Shown piece after piece: positions 16,808-25,770 of a DNA stretch of 64,000 nt. The translations under genes were made by a program, and so were the position numbers. Under the pieces are notes generated by a model, which ran no database searches, was not told the DNA's origin, and saw only the letters and a program-made list of their open reading frames with translations. Source of the DNA: Lachnospiraceae bacterium (GTDB taxonomy: Bacteria; Bacillota; Clostridia; Lachnospirales; Lachnospiraceae); contig JAEDCQ010000008.1 of the NCBI GenBank assembly GCA_016294075.1, positions 1 through 64,000 on the forward strand. Reading direction: 5' to 3'. The stretch's first letter is position 1; every line of letters starts with the position of its first letter.

Positions 16808-18577
16808 ATGATTAAGATTTTAAGTAAGAATATCGGGAAATATAAAAAAGCATCTTTCTTAACACCATGTTGTATGATAATGGAAGTTTTGATGGAGGTG
16901 CTTATTCCGTTTGTGACGGCATCTATTATCGATAAAGGAATTGAAGCCGGAAATATGGAAAAAATTCTGCTTTACGGAACCATAATGCTTTTGATGGCAT
17001 TATGCAGTCTTATATTCGGCTGTCTGGGTGGAAAATTCGGAGCGGAAGCATCATCAGGATTTGCCTGTAATCTGCGGGAAGCCATGTATCGTAATATACA
17101 GACTTTTTCATTCTCCAACATTGATAAATTCAGTACAGCAGGTCTTGTAACGCGAATGACAACAGATGTTACAAATGTACAGAATGCATATCAGATGATT
17201 CTGCGTATTGCGGTACGCGCTCCCATGACACTTATTATCAGTATGGTGATGTGCTTTGTAATCAATGCAAAACTCAGCAGGATATTTTTGGTTGCGATTG
17301 TAGTATTGGGGATTGCCCTGTTTTTCCTTGTTAAAAGCTGTATGAATCTTTTTAGGCAGGTATTTGAAAAGTATGATGACTTAAATGCGTCCGTACAGGA
17401 AAATGTTTCGGCAATCCGCGTTGTAAAGGCTTTTGTAAGAGAAAAATTTGAAAATGAAAAATTTATTCATGCAGCAGAGAAGCTTGCCAAAATGTTTATT
17501 AAAGCGGAGAGTACGATTGTATTAAATGCCCCCATAATGATGCTTGTTGTATATGGCTGCATGATTGGCTTATCATGGTTTGGCGCACAGTATATTGTGA
17601 TAGGAGAGCTTACAACCGGTGAACTGACTTCTTTATTTACATATGTGATGAGCGTGCTTATGTCACTTATGATGCTGTCCATGATTTTTGTTATGTTGAC
17701 AATGAGTGCGGCAAGCGCAAGACGAATTGCAGAGGTATTGGAGGAAAAGGCGGATATTGTAAATCCGAAGAATCCCGTGATGAAGGTTACAGATGGGAAA
17801 ATAGAATTTAAAGATGTAAGTTTTTCCTATAAAAAAGGCAGCGGTGAAAACACGCTGACGGATATAAATTTTACGATAGAAAGTGGAGAGACAATCGGTA
17901 TTATCGGCGGTACAGGATGCGGTAAATCTACTTTGGTGAATCTAATCAGTCGTTTATATGATGTGAATACGGGAACTGTCTGTGTAGGCGGAGTAGATGT
18001 AAGGGAATATGATTTGGATGTTCTCAGAAATGAGGTTGCGGCTGTATTGCAAAAAAATGTACTCTTTTCCGGAACCGTATTGGAAAACCTGCGTTGGGGA
18101 AAAGAAGATGCGACATTGGAGGAATGTAAGGAAGCCTGTGTTTCGGCATGTGCGGATGAATTTATTGAGAAAATGCCGGACGGATATGAAAGCCGGATTG
18201 AACAAGGGGGAAGCAATGTTTCCGGGGGACAGAAGCAGCGTCTCTGTATTGCAAGGGCTTTATTAAAGCACCCGAAGATATTGATTCTGGATGATTCCAC
18301 AAGCGCGGTTGATACCGCAACGGATGCAAGAATAAGGGAAGCGTTTGCTAAAAAAATCCCCGGGACTACAAAGCTTATTATTGCACAGAGAATTTCCAGT
18401 GTAGAGAATGCAGACCGTATTATGGTTATGGAAGACGGCAGAATAGATGCTTTCGATACACATGAAGAATTACTGCGGACAAATCCGATTTATCAGGAAA
18501 TTTACGAAACACAGACAAAGGGTGGCGGTGATTTTGATGAACCGCATGATAATAAAAACGGAAGAGAGGAGGAATAG
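16808..18577 (+). CDS. ABC exporter half-transporter, degenerate-site subunit
   Basis: A 589-residue MsbA/LmrA-type fusion of six membrane helices and an ATPase. The P-loop is GGTGCGKST (367-375) and the signature SGGQ (472-475) is consensus. The Walker B end is Asp-Asp (495-496) instead of Asp-Glu, and the switch histidine is Gln527 (IAQR). Those two losses mark the non-catalytic half of heterodimeric exporters such as BmrC/BmrD or TM287/288. ATG at 16808 has AGGGTGG upstream; TTG at 16772 is a poorer start. The partner begins 2 bp after the stop. The exported compound cannot be told. Confidence 0.88.
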   Translation: MIKILSKNIGKYKKASFLTPCCMIMEVLMEVLIPFVTASIIDKGIEAGNMEKILLYGTIMLLMALCSLIFGCLGGKFGAEASSGFACNLREAMYRNIQTFSFSNIDKFSTAGLVTRMTTDVTNVQNAYQMILRIAVRAPMTLIISMVMCFVINAKLSRIFLVAIVVLGIALFFLVKSCMNLFRQVFEKYDDLNASVQENVSAIRVVKAFVREKFENEKFIHAAEKLAKMFIKAESTIVLNAPIMMLVVYGCMIGLSWFGAQYIVIGELTTGELTSLFTYVMSVLMSLMMLSMIFVMLTMSAASARRIAEVLEEKADIVNPKNPVMKVTDGKIEFKDVSFSYKKGSGENTLTDINFTIESGETIGIIGGTGCGKSTLVNLISRLYDVNTGTVCVGGVDVREYDLDVLRNEVAAVLQKNVLFSGTVLENLRWGKEDATLEECKEACVSACADEFIEKMPDGYESRIEQGGSNVSGGQKQRLCIARALLKHPKILILDDSTSAVDTATDARIREAFAKKIPGTTKLIIAQRISSVENADRIMVMEDGRIDAFDTHEELLRTNPIYQEIYETQTKGGGDFDEPHDNKNGREEE

Positions 18578-18579
18578 GG

Positions 18580-20517
18580 ATGGCAGAAACAGTCAGAACG
18601 GTTAAACCGGTAAAGGGACATATGAAGGGCGGCCCTATGGGTCCCAAACCAAAAGTAAAAAATCCGGGAAAAACTTTCAGGCGTCTGATAGAGTATACGT
18701 TCTCGGGGTATAAGCTTCATTTTGCAGTTGTAATTATCTGTATTCTGGCATCGTCTCTGGCAACGCTTCGCGGAACCTGGTTTATGAAGGAATTGATTGA
18801 TGACTACATTCTTCCTCTTACTAAGATGCAGACTCCTGATTTTATTCCGCTTTTAAAAGCACTTATTTCTTTGGCGGCGGTTTATGCAGCGGGAGTAGTC
18901 TGTTCGTATGCATACAGCCGTATTATGGTTGGCATCAGCCAGGGAACAATGAAGAAGCTGCGTATTGATTTATTTACACATATGGAGTCGCTTCCGATTA
19001 AATATTTTGATACACATGCCCATGGAGACATTATGTCCGTTTATACGAATGATGTGGATACACTCCGCCAGTTAATCGGACAGAGTATCCCGCAGTTAAT
19101 CAGCTCGCTTGTAACAATTATTTCTACCTTTATCATGATGCTTGTACTTGACATTCCTTTGACAATACTTACCGTCCTGATGATTGGCCTTACTCTGTTT
19201 GTGACAGCAAAGCTGGGGGGACGTTCCATTCATTATTTTTCAAAGCAGCAGGGTGATTTGGGAAAAGTGAATGGCTATATCGAAGAAATGCTGGAAGGCC
19301 AGAAGGTAGTCAAGGTATTCTGCCGTGAAGAAAAGAGTATGGAAGCCTTCCGTGTATTGAATGATGAGCTTCGGGACAGTGCATATAATGCGAATATGTT
19401 TGTAAATATTATGGGGCCGATTAACAATAACCTCGGACATTTAAGTTATGTATTATGTGCGGTTATAGGGGCGATATTGACTTTAAAACAGATAACCTCA
19501 TTGACAATAGGCGGGCTTGTTTCATTCCTGACATTAAATAAGAATTTTTCCATGCCTGTTTCGCAGGTCAGCCAGCAGATGAACAGTATTATTATGGCAT
19601 TGGCCGGGGCAGAACGGGTATTTGAGTTGTTAGACGCTGAACAGGAAGTTGATGACGGATATGTGGAATTGGTAAATGCAGAAGAAAATGAAGCCGGATT
19701 GCTTGTCGAAACAGAAAGAAGAACCGGAATCTGGGCATGGAAGCATCCGCATATGCAGACGGGAGAAGTTACTTATACACGTCTGGAAGGCGATATTGTT
19801 TTTGACGATGTTGATTTTGGCTATAATGATGAAAAAATGGTACTTCACAATATCAAGCTGTTCGCAACACCCGGTCAGAAAATTGCATTTGTGGGAAGCA
19901 CCGGTGCGGGTAAAACAACGATTACCAATCTTATAAACCGATTTTATGATATACAGGATGGAAAGATACGATATGATGACATCAATATTAATAAAATCAG
20001 GAAAAACGATTTAAGACGCTCATTGGGAATCGTATTGCAGGAGACACACCTATTTACCGGTACGGTTATGGACAATATCCGATACGGAAGATTGGATGCA
20101 ACAGATGAAGAATGTATTGAAGCTGCAAAGCTTGCGAATGCACACGGATTTATTAAACGTCTGCCGGAAGGTTACCGGACAATGCTTTCGGGAGACGGTG
20201 GAAACTTAAGCCAGGGTCAGAGACAGCTTTTAGCAATTGCCAGAGCCGCGGTTGCAAATCCTCCTGTATTGATATTGGATGAGGCGACATCGTCTATTGA
20301 TACCCGTACGGAGAAACTGGTACAGGAAGGTATGGACAGATTAATGAAAGGACGGACCACGTTTGTAATTGCGCATCGGTTGTCCACAGTACGCAACTCG
20401 GATTGTATTATGGTATTAGAGCAGGGAAGAATTATAGAGCGCGGAACGCATGAACAGTTAATAGAAGAAAAAGGACGATATTACCAATTATATACCGGAA
20501 AGATGATAGGGGCATAA
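18580..20517 (+). CDS. ABC exporter half-transporter, catalytic subunit
   Basis: The 645-residue partner. It has a basic, proline-rich N-terminal extension (about 35 residues), six helices, then an ATPase with P-loop GSTGAGKTT (439-447), intact Walker B with catalytic Glu568 and switch His599. The signature reads LSQGQ (543-547) instead of LSGGQ. It therefore supplies the catalytic glutamate site while its own signature completes the degenerate site of the first subunit. A linker insertion around residues 365-400 precedes the ATPase. Both genes form one unit closed by a strong terminator. Function: export of lipids, peptides or drugs, unspecified. Confidence 0.9.
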   Translation: MAETVRTVKPVKGHMKGGPMGPKPKVKNPGKTFRRLIEYTFSGYKLHFAVVIICILASSLATLRGTWFMKELIDDYILPLTKMQTPDFIPLLKALISLAAVYAAGVVCSYAYSRIMVGISQGTMKKLRIDLFTHMESLPIKYFDTHAHGDIMSVYTNDVDTLRQLIGQSIPQLISSLVTIISTFIMMLVLDIPLTILTVLMIGLTLFVTAKLGGRSIHYFSKQQGDLGKVNGYIEEMLEGQKVVKVFCREEKSMEAFRVLNDELRDSAYNANMFVNIMGPINNNLGHLSYVLCAVIGAILTLKQITSLTIGGLVSFLTLNKNFSMPVSQVSQQMNSIIMALAGAERVFELLDAEQEVDDGYVELVNAEENEAGLLVETERRTGIWAWKHPHMQTGEVTYTRLEGDIVFDDVDFGYNDEKMVLHNIKLFATPGQKIAFVGSTGAGKTTITNLINRFYDIQDGKIRYDDININKIRKNDLRRSLGIVLQETHLFTGTVMDNIRYGRLDATDEECIEAAKLANAHGFIKRLPEGYRTMLSGDGGNLSQGQRQLLAIARAAVANPPVLILDEATSSIDTRTEKLVQEGMDRLMKGRTTFVIAHRLSTVRNSDCIMVLEQGRIIERGTHEQLIEEKGRYYQLYTGKMIGA

Positions 20518-20550
20518 AAAAGAAGACGGGATATCCCGCCTTCTTTTTCT
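20517..20550. terminator. Bidirectional terminator
   Basis: GAAG-AC-GGGATATCCC-GC-CTTC is flanked by an A run on the left and a T run on the right, so it can stop both the ABC exporter transcript and the convergent dnaD-dnaC-prs transcript. Confidence 0.85.
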
Positions 20551-20553
20551 TTT

Positions 20554-21738
20554 TTATAATTCGTTGTTTTTGTATTTCTTAACAATTTTTGTAATACGGT
20601 CGCTTGGAATTAACAAATCACTGATAGATTGGTCATGATTCAGTGTATCAATGATATAGGCAATATATTTGCTCATATCACAGTTGATATACCATTCGCG
20701 TTTTAAAAGCTCAGGTGTCTGATAAATAAGGTTAGTAGTAAGAACTTTTGTAACCAAACCATCTGAGTAAGCCTTGTCAAATTTTGCAAGCCCGTTTGTG
20801 AAAAGACCAAATGTAGAGAAAATAAAGATTCGGTTCGCTTTTCTTGCTTTTAAACCGGCAGCAACCTCTAACACACTTTCACCGGAAGAAATCATATCAT
20901 CAATAATAATCATGTCCTTGCCGGCAACGTCCGTACCCAGAAATTCGTGTGCAATAATCGGATTACGTCCGTTTACAATACGTGTATAATCACGACGCTT
21001 ATAGAACATACCCATATCCAGACCCAATACATTGGCAATATAGATGGCGCGGCTCATCCCGCCTTCATCAGGGCTGATAACCATCATATGATCTGCGTCT
21101 ATCTGCAGACCTTTTACATTTTTTAATAAGCCCTTAATAAACTGATAAGCCGGCTGGACTGTTTCAAATCCGTGCAATGGAATTGCATTCTGTACACGAG
21201 GGTCATGCGCATCAAAGGTAATAATATTGTCAACCCCCATATTAATAAGCTCCTGAAGAGCAAGTGCACAATCCAAAGATTCTCTGGCAGTGCGTCTGTG
21301 CTGACGGCTTTCATATAAAAACGGCATAATAACAGTAATTCGCTTGGCCTTACCTTCAACTGCCGCAATAATTCGTTTTAAGTCCTGATAGTGGTCGTCC
21401 GGTGACATATGATTTTCGTGTCCGGCAACCGTATATGTGAGGCTGTAATTGCAGACATCCACCATTAAATAGAGATCATCCCCTCTGACAGATTCATAGA
21501 TGACGCCTTTTCCTTCCCCGGAACCAAAACGCGGAAGCTTGTGCTCTAAAATAAAAGTATCGCGTTGATACCCTGTAAATGAAAGAGTATTTTTGTGTTC
21601 ATTTTCTCTTTCTTCACGCCATTTTACGAGATAGTCATTGACCTTATTGCCAAGTGCACGGCAACTCGGAAGCGGAATCAGACCTAAGGGGCCTACCGGA
21701 ATTGTTTCTAGGTTTCTTGTTTCTTCACGCGTATTCAT
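20554..21738 (-). CDS. prs: Ribose-phosphate pyrophosphokinase (PRPP synthetase), long form
   Basis: A 394-residue PRPP synthetase converting ribose 5-phosphate and ATP to PRPP for nucleotide, NAD, His and Trp synthesis. The PRPP-binding loop DMIIIDDMISSGES and a metal-site-like TFDAHDPRVQNA are present. It is about 75 residues longer than the usual 315, with an N-terminal extension (about 1-60), as in the clostridial long subtype. It is the third gene after dnaD and dnaC on the minus strand, 34 bp from dnaC. PRPP users upp, pncB and the pyr pathway lie elsewhere in the window. Confidence 0.9.
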   Translation of the reverse strand: MNTREETRNLETIPVGPLGLIPLPSCRALGNKVNDYLVKWREERENEHKNTLSFTGYQRDTFILEHKLPRFGSGEGKGVIYESVRGDDLYLMVDVCNYSLTYTVAGHENHMSPDDHYQDLKRIIAAVEGKAKRITVIMPFLYESRQHRRTARESLDCALALQELINMGVDNIITFDAHDPRVQNAIPLHGFETVQPAYQFIKGLLKNVKGLQIDADHMMVISPDEGGMSRAIYIANVLGLDMGMFYKRRDYTRIVNGRNPIIAHEFLGTDVAGKDMIIIDDMISSGESVLEVAAGLKARKANRIFIFSTFGLFTNGLAKFDKAYSDGLVTKVLTTNLIYQTPELLKREWYINCDMSKYIAYIIDTLNHDQSISDLLIPSDRITKIVKKYKNNEL

Positions 21739-21772
21739 GAAAAGAAGTCCTCGCTTTCATTTATAAAAAGTT

Positions 21773-22720
21773 CTATATTGTACGAATGTCAGCTCCCGTC
21801 ATTTTGCAGAAAACAAAATTGTTATATAAACGGGAGAAAATGCGGTCCGAATAACGTGTACGCAGCTCCGGCATGGAGAGATTCGTCGAAATAATAATGC
21901 TCTTTTGACGCAAAAACCGTTCATTCAGGCATGTAAATAAACGTGAAATGGAAGCGGCATTTGTTATTTCAGAACCTAAGTCGTCTATAATTAAGAGGTC
22001 GCATTCAAATATATCCTGATATGCTTCCCCGTATTCGTCCCGGCTTTTGTAATCGAGAGCATAACGGGATAAGAAATCCATTAATCCGGATGCACTGAAA
22101 TAGATGACGGAATGACCCTCCTGCATAAGTGCTTTTGCGATGCAGCCGGATAAAAACGATTTGCCGGTACCTACTGTACCATAAAAACAAAGATTTTGAT
22201 AGTCATTCTTGAAGTTATTTACAAAATTGACGGATTTGTTGTAAGAATCAAGGTAGTTTTGTAAGTCTTCTCCTTTATAGTATTTATCAGATGCAATAGA
22301 AAAATCCATAGAATCCAAAAGGTTCTTAAGATTGCTCTGGTCATACAGTAAAGATAATGCCGCCTGCTTAAAGCAATGACATTTTTCGCCGTTTTGATAA
22401 CCGGTATCCTGACAGTCCGGACATATATACGGAACGTCCAGATAGTCCTCGGGAAGCGATGCATTTTTTAGCAAAAGTGCCTTTTGTTCCTTCAATATAC
22501 GGATGGATTCTTTTAAATCCGATAAAGCAAAAGCCTGTCCGTCCAATAAAAGCGAAGCCTGCTTTACACAAAGTGAGGCAATACTTTCATTTACTTCCCG
22601 AAAGCCGTCTATATGTTCATTTACATATGCAAGACGGCGCTCTTTCTCATAATGACGTGCAAGCTGTCTGTCATCATATATTTTTTTGATTTTTGTAAAC
22701 TGAGAATTGGATAAAGCCAC
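21773..22720 (-). CDS. dnaC: DnaC/DnaI-type helicase loader ATPase
   Basis: A 315-residue replication protein. An N-terminal helical region leads into a zinc cluster (Cys100, Cys103, Cys114, Cys116), then an AAA+ domain with Walker A GTVGTGKS (181-188) and Walker B LLIIDDLGSE. This is the layout of Bacillus DnaI-like loaders that place the replicative helicase on single-stranded DNA. Transposon IstB proteins share the ATPase but not the zinc N-terminus. The start is GTG at 22720, with TAAGGAG six bases upstream formed from the dnaD stop, so the two are translationally coupled. Confidence 0.9.
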   Translation of the reverse strand: MALSNSQFTKIKKIYDDRQLARHYEKERRLAYVNEHIDGFREVNESIASLCVKQASLLLDGQAFALSDLKESIRILKEQKALLLKNASLPEDYLDVPYICPDCQDTGYQNGEKCHCFKQAALSLLYDQSNLKNLLDSMDFSIASDKYYKGEDLQNYLDSYNKSVNFVNNFKNDYQNLCFYGTVGTGKSFLSGCIAKALMQEGHSVIYFSASGLMDFLSRYALDYKSRDEYGEAYQDIFECDLLIIDDLGSEITNAASISRLFTCLNERFLRQKSIIISTNLSMPELRTRYSDRIFSRLYNNFVFCKMTGADIRTI

Positions 22721-22730
22721 GACAAACTCC

Positions 22731-23804
22731 TTATTTTTTGCTTAAAACCTTCTTTTCAAGAGCATCAAAATCGTAATCGTGCTGTTCAAATTGTGTAAAC
22801 ATATTTGAGTACATATTTTTTTCAACAGGTTTTTTACCTTTCCTGTATGTAGAATCAATTTTCTCTATATCCGCTTTGTGGCGGACACCGTTCTTTTTCC
22901 AGCTGGAAAGAATTTTGTCAGCGTATTCAAAACGGTGCTTGTCGGTTGCAAGAACCGTGCGCTCGCATGCCTCCAGAATGACATCTAACGAAAAACCCCA
23001 TTCAAGATACCAGCGTTTCATGAAATCGACCTCCGCAGAGGTTGGTGTACTGCTCTTCCCTAGTGCATTCATGATGGTATAGATATTGCGGTCATAACGG
23101 GCAGCGTATTCGCTTGCTTCCTTAGGCGTAGTAATATTTGCCTCTGCCCAACTGATAGCCACTTTTTCAATATAACGGAAATCTTTTTTGCCGCGCTGAA
23201 CACAATACTGTAATAAGTAGTCAATTAAATCATTGCTAAAGTGCAGCGTATCCGTTAAAAATAAAACAGAACGAATATCATTTGCGCTTAATGTTTTTTT
23301 CAAATACTGTTCTGCAATAAACAGAAGCTCTGCGGTTCGTTCGCTTTCCTGAAATGCCCTTAAGTCATCGGGGGTATATTCCGGCTTCTGATAAGAAGCG
23401 GCAGGGGACTGCAAATCCGAAGGCGCCGGTGTTGCAGGGGAATTGTGCCCCATGGCAGGCATCAGGGTAACAAAGGGAGTAAACGAAGCGGCTTCTTCCT
23501 TTGTACGGATGCGTGGAGATAAAAGACGTATGCCGTAAAGATGCCCATTGCTGTCATAATCTAATGACAAAAGCCCCTTTTTTTCCCAATAGGATAAAGA
23601 ACGCAGAACATCCTTTTCCGTATGATTAAATTTATCTGCAATTGCTGATATACTTGTAGCCCGGTTGGAGCCCATGGTACGCAACAGATACAAATATACT
23701 TTTATCTGTGCATCATTTGCATCAGCAAGATAATGGTCAATAAAACAATTAGAGACTACGGTATTTCCGTCGCCGCTTTCCTTGTACAGTGTTAACTCAC
23801 CCAT
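22731..23804 (-). CDS. dnaD: DnaD-family primosome protein
   Basis: A 357-residue protein with an N-terminal winged-helix (about 20-100, IKVYLYLLR and RSLSYWEKKGLL) and two C-terminal DnaB_2/DDBH2 modules (about 160-225 and 240-310; the second has the SYRKG-like tail). Chromosomal DnaD helps DnaA recruit helicase. A Pro/Ala-rich linker separates winged helix and modules. AGGTG precedes the ATG. It leads an operon with the helicase loader, which supports the replication role. Two exact DnaA boxes lie upstream. Confidence 0.9.
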   Translation of the reverse strand: MGELTLYKESGDGNTVVSNCFIDHYLADANDAQIKVYLYLLRTMGSNRATSISAIADKFNHTEKDVLRSLSYWEKKGLLSLDYDSNGHLYGIRLLSPRIRTKEEAASFTPFVTLMPAMGHNSPATPAPSDLQSPAASYQKPEYTPDDLRAFQESERTAELLFIAEQYLKKTLSANDIRSVLFLTDTLHFSNDLIDYLLQYCVQRGKKDFRYIEKVAISWAEANITTPKEASEYAARYDRNIYTIMNALGKSSTPTSAEVDFMKRWYLEWGFSLDVILEACERTVLATDKHRFEYADKILSSWKKNGVRHKADIEKIDSTYRKGKKPVEKNMYSNMFTQFEQHDYDFDALEKKVLSKK

Positions 23805-23841
23805 AAATTCACCTGATTTCTGTTATTTCAAAGCAAAGGTG

Positions 23842-23847
23842 ATTATA
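23842..23847 (-). promoter_or_regulatory. -10 element upstream of dnaD
   Basis: A perfect minus-strand TATAAT, 38 bp before the dnaD ATG. The -35 region (TTTTCT-like) is weak. Confidence 0.5.
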
Positions 23848-23916
23848 ACACAGAATCCAAAAAAAGAAAACAGGACGAATGGGCGGGAAGCCCGAAAATA
23901 CAAGGTTTTCGGCTTG

Positions 23917-23943
23917 TGTGGATAATGTGGAATATGTGGATAA
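23917..23943 (-). promoter_or_regulatory. Pair of consensus DnaA boxes upstream of dnaD
   Basis: The minus strand carries TTATCCACA twice, at 23917-23925 and 23935-23943, exact DnaA boxes in the same orientation and 18 bp apart. Two one-mismatch copies lie at 24033-24041 and 24042-24050, partly within the murC terminator. The gap also holds a bulged hairpin (23888-23915). The location suggests DnaA control of dnaD-dnaC-prs or a DnaA-titrating cluster. Confidence 0.7.
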
Positions 23944-23994
23944 AAAATAAAAAATAGAAAAATACAAGCTTTTTTTATCTTTTTTTCAAAAAGA

Positions 23995-24040
23995 AATCCA
24001 CAAATTTTTTTCGCGAAAAACAAGAAAAAATTTGTGGATT
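23995..24040 (-). terminator. Terminator of murC
   Basis: A perfect 16-bp stem (arms 23995-24010 and 24025-24040, AATCCACAAATTTTTT and complement) with a 14-nt loop. On the minus strand it follows the murC stop within about 11 bp and is followed by a T-rich tail. Confidence 0.7.
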
Positions 24041-24050
24041 ACGTGGATAA

Positions 24051-25430
24051 CTATTTGCCTAAAAGCTTTTCGCCCACTTTTACAATATCTCCGGCCCCCA
24101 TAGTTATCAACAAATCACCCTGTGTACAATTTTCTAAAAGAAAATTTTCAATTTCGTCAAAAGAAGAAAAATAATCGCAGGGAGTTCCTCTTTTCTGTAC
24201 TAATTTGCATAAATCAAGAGAACTGATACCAATTGTATTTTTCTCCCTTGCGGCATAAATATCAGCAAGTACGACATGGTCTGCAAGCGTTAATGCATCT
24301 GCAAACTCTGTTAAAAATGCCTGGGTTCTTGTATAAGTATGGGGCTGGAATACGCACCATAATTTCCTGTGGGGATAATTTGAAGCCGCATGTAAGGTTG
24401 CTGTAATTTCTGTAGGATGATGTGCATAATCATCTATAATGGTAATACCTGCTACCTCTCCTTTTTTTTCAAAGCGGCGTTCTGTTCCGGTAAAGCCGTT
24501 TAATGCGGCTAAAGCGGTTTCCCGGTCAATTCCCATGCAGTCACTGTATGCAATAGCTGCTAAGGCGTTGGATACATTATGTTTTCCCGGGACTGCCAGA
24601 GTGACAGGACTGTCGGGGAACTCTTTCGAATGAATAATAAAGGAAGGATAGCCAAGCTCATTGTAAACAATGTCTGTAGCATAATAATCACAGGAGGAAT
24701 CAAAGCCATATGTGATAAATGGACAGGAAATGCCGGAGGTAATTTCATCCACACAATCAATCTCGTGATTGATTATGAGTCTGCCGTCTTCCGGTAAAAG
24801 TAAAGCAAATCTGTGAAAGGAACCGCGGATTTCCTCTATATTTTTAAAGAAGTCAAGATGGTCTTCTTCTATGTTCAGTATAATTGAAATTTTAGGATGA
24901 AAATGCAAAAAGCTGTTGGTATATTCGCATGCTTCCGTTACAAAATATTCGGAGTGCCCGACCCGAATATTGCCGTCTATGGATTTAAGAATACCTCCGA
25001 TAGATAACGTGGGATCGGTATCGGCGTTCAAAAGAATTTCGGAAATCATGGACGTGGTAGTAGTTTTCCCGTGAGTGCCGGAGACGGCTGCAGGGAGCTT
25101 GAAATTGCACATGATTTCGCCTAAAAGCTCTGCTCTGGATAAGGAGGGAATACCGGACTGCTCCATGGCAATCCACTCCGGATTATCTTTTGAGATGGCC
25201 GCAGTATATACAATAAGATCGATATCGGAGGTGATATTTTCCGCACGCTGTCCATAATGAACAACAGCCCCTTTCTGCTCTAAGAGCTCGGTAAGATGGG
25301 AACGTGTTCTGTCGGAGCCGGAGACGGTAAAACCGCGTGAAAGAAGAATTTCGGCAAGACCGCTCATACTTATGCCGCCAATACCTATAAAATAAACGGA
25401 AACCGGATTGTTAAAATCGATTTGATACAT
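24051..25430 (-). CDS. murC: UDP-N-acetylmuramate--L-alanine ligase
   Basis: The 459-residue cytoplasmic ligase that adds L-alanine to UDP-MurNAc, the first amino acid of the peptidoglycan stem. The N-terminal Rossmann GIGGISMSGLAEIL, the ATP loop SGTHGKTTT (about 115-123), the central EACEYTNSFL and the C-terminal DDYAHHPTEI motif are all clear. TTGGAAG precedes the ATG. It is a single-gene unit between glgC (divergent) and the dnaD region. Confidence 0.97.
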   Translation of the reverse strand: MYQIDFNNPVSVYFIGIGGISMSGLAEILLSRGFTVSGSDRTRSHLTELLEQKGAVVHYGQRAENITSDIDLIVYTAAISKDNPEWIAMEQSGIPSLSRAELLGEIMCNFKLPAAVSGTHGKTTTTSMISEILLNADTDPTLSIGGILKSIDGNIRVGHSEYFVTEACEYTNSFLHFHPKISIILNIEEDHLDFFKNIEEIRGSFHRFALLLPEDGRLIINHEIDCVDEITSGISCPFITYGFDSSCDYYATDIVYNELGYPSFIIHSKEFPDSPVTLAVPGKHNVSNALAAIAYSDCMGIDRETALAALNGFTGTERRFEKKGEVAGITIIDDYAHHPTEITATLHAASNYPHRKLWCVFQPHTYTRTQAFLTEFADALTLADHVVLADIYAAREKNTIGISSLDLCKLVQKRGTPCDYFSSFDEIENFLLENCTQGDLLITMGAGDIVKVGEKLLGK

Positions 25431-25770
25431 AAAAATACTTCCAATCTATAGTTTATAATCCATTCTGATAGTTATCTTATCGCAATGTTATAAAAAAAAC
25501 AATTTATTTTTATATGGTCTAGGAAAAAAGGAGAATTATACCAGAAATTACGAAAAAATCTGTTTTTCAGCACAAAAAAGCTGTAAAAACGTACAAACAA
25601 TGTAAAATAGAAGAAAAAAACATGTTAAATATGCACAAACGCAAGTGGAAAAAACCTTTTTTGTTTAGTAAAAAACATTCACTTTATTGTAACGGTATGA
25701 TATAATGACTTTAATAATACCTTAGAACTATTTATGTTTGGTGAAAATAAATATACTCAGAGGTGATGAC
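25431..25770. other. AT-rich divergent intergenic region murC-glgC
   Basis: About 340 bp of A/T-rich sequence between the divergent murC and glgC starts. The only clear signal is the glgC promoter near its right end. I see no RNA gene, structured leader or credible small ORF. Confidence 0.6.
25678..25706 (+). promoter_or_regulatory. Promoter of glgC-glgD
   Basis: TTCACT (25678-25683), a 17-bp spacer and TATAAT (25701-25706), 65 bp before the glgC ATG. Confidence 0.65.

Noticed and set aside
23823..24023. A 66-residue Phe/Lys-rich minus-strand frame upstream of dnaD
   Set aside because: It is low-complexity sequence across the murC terminator, DnaA boxes and promoter, with no ribosome site.
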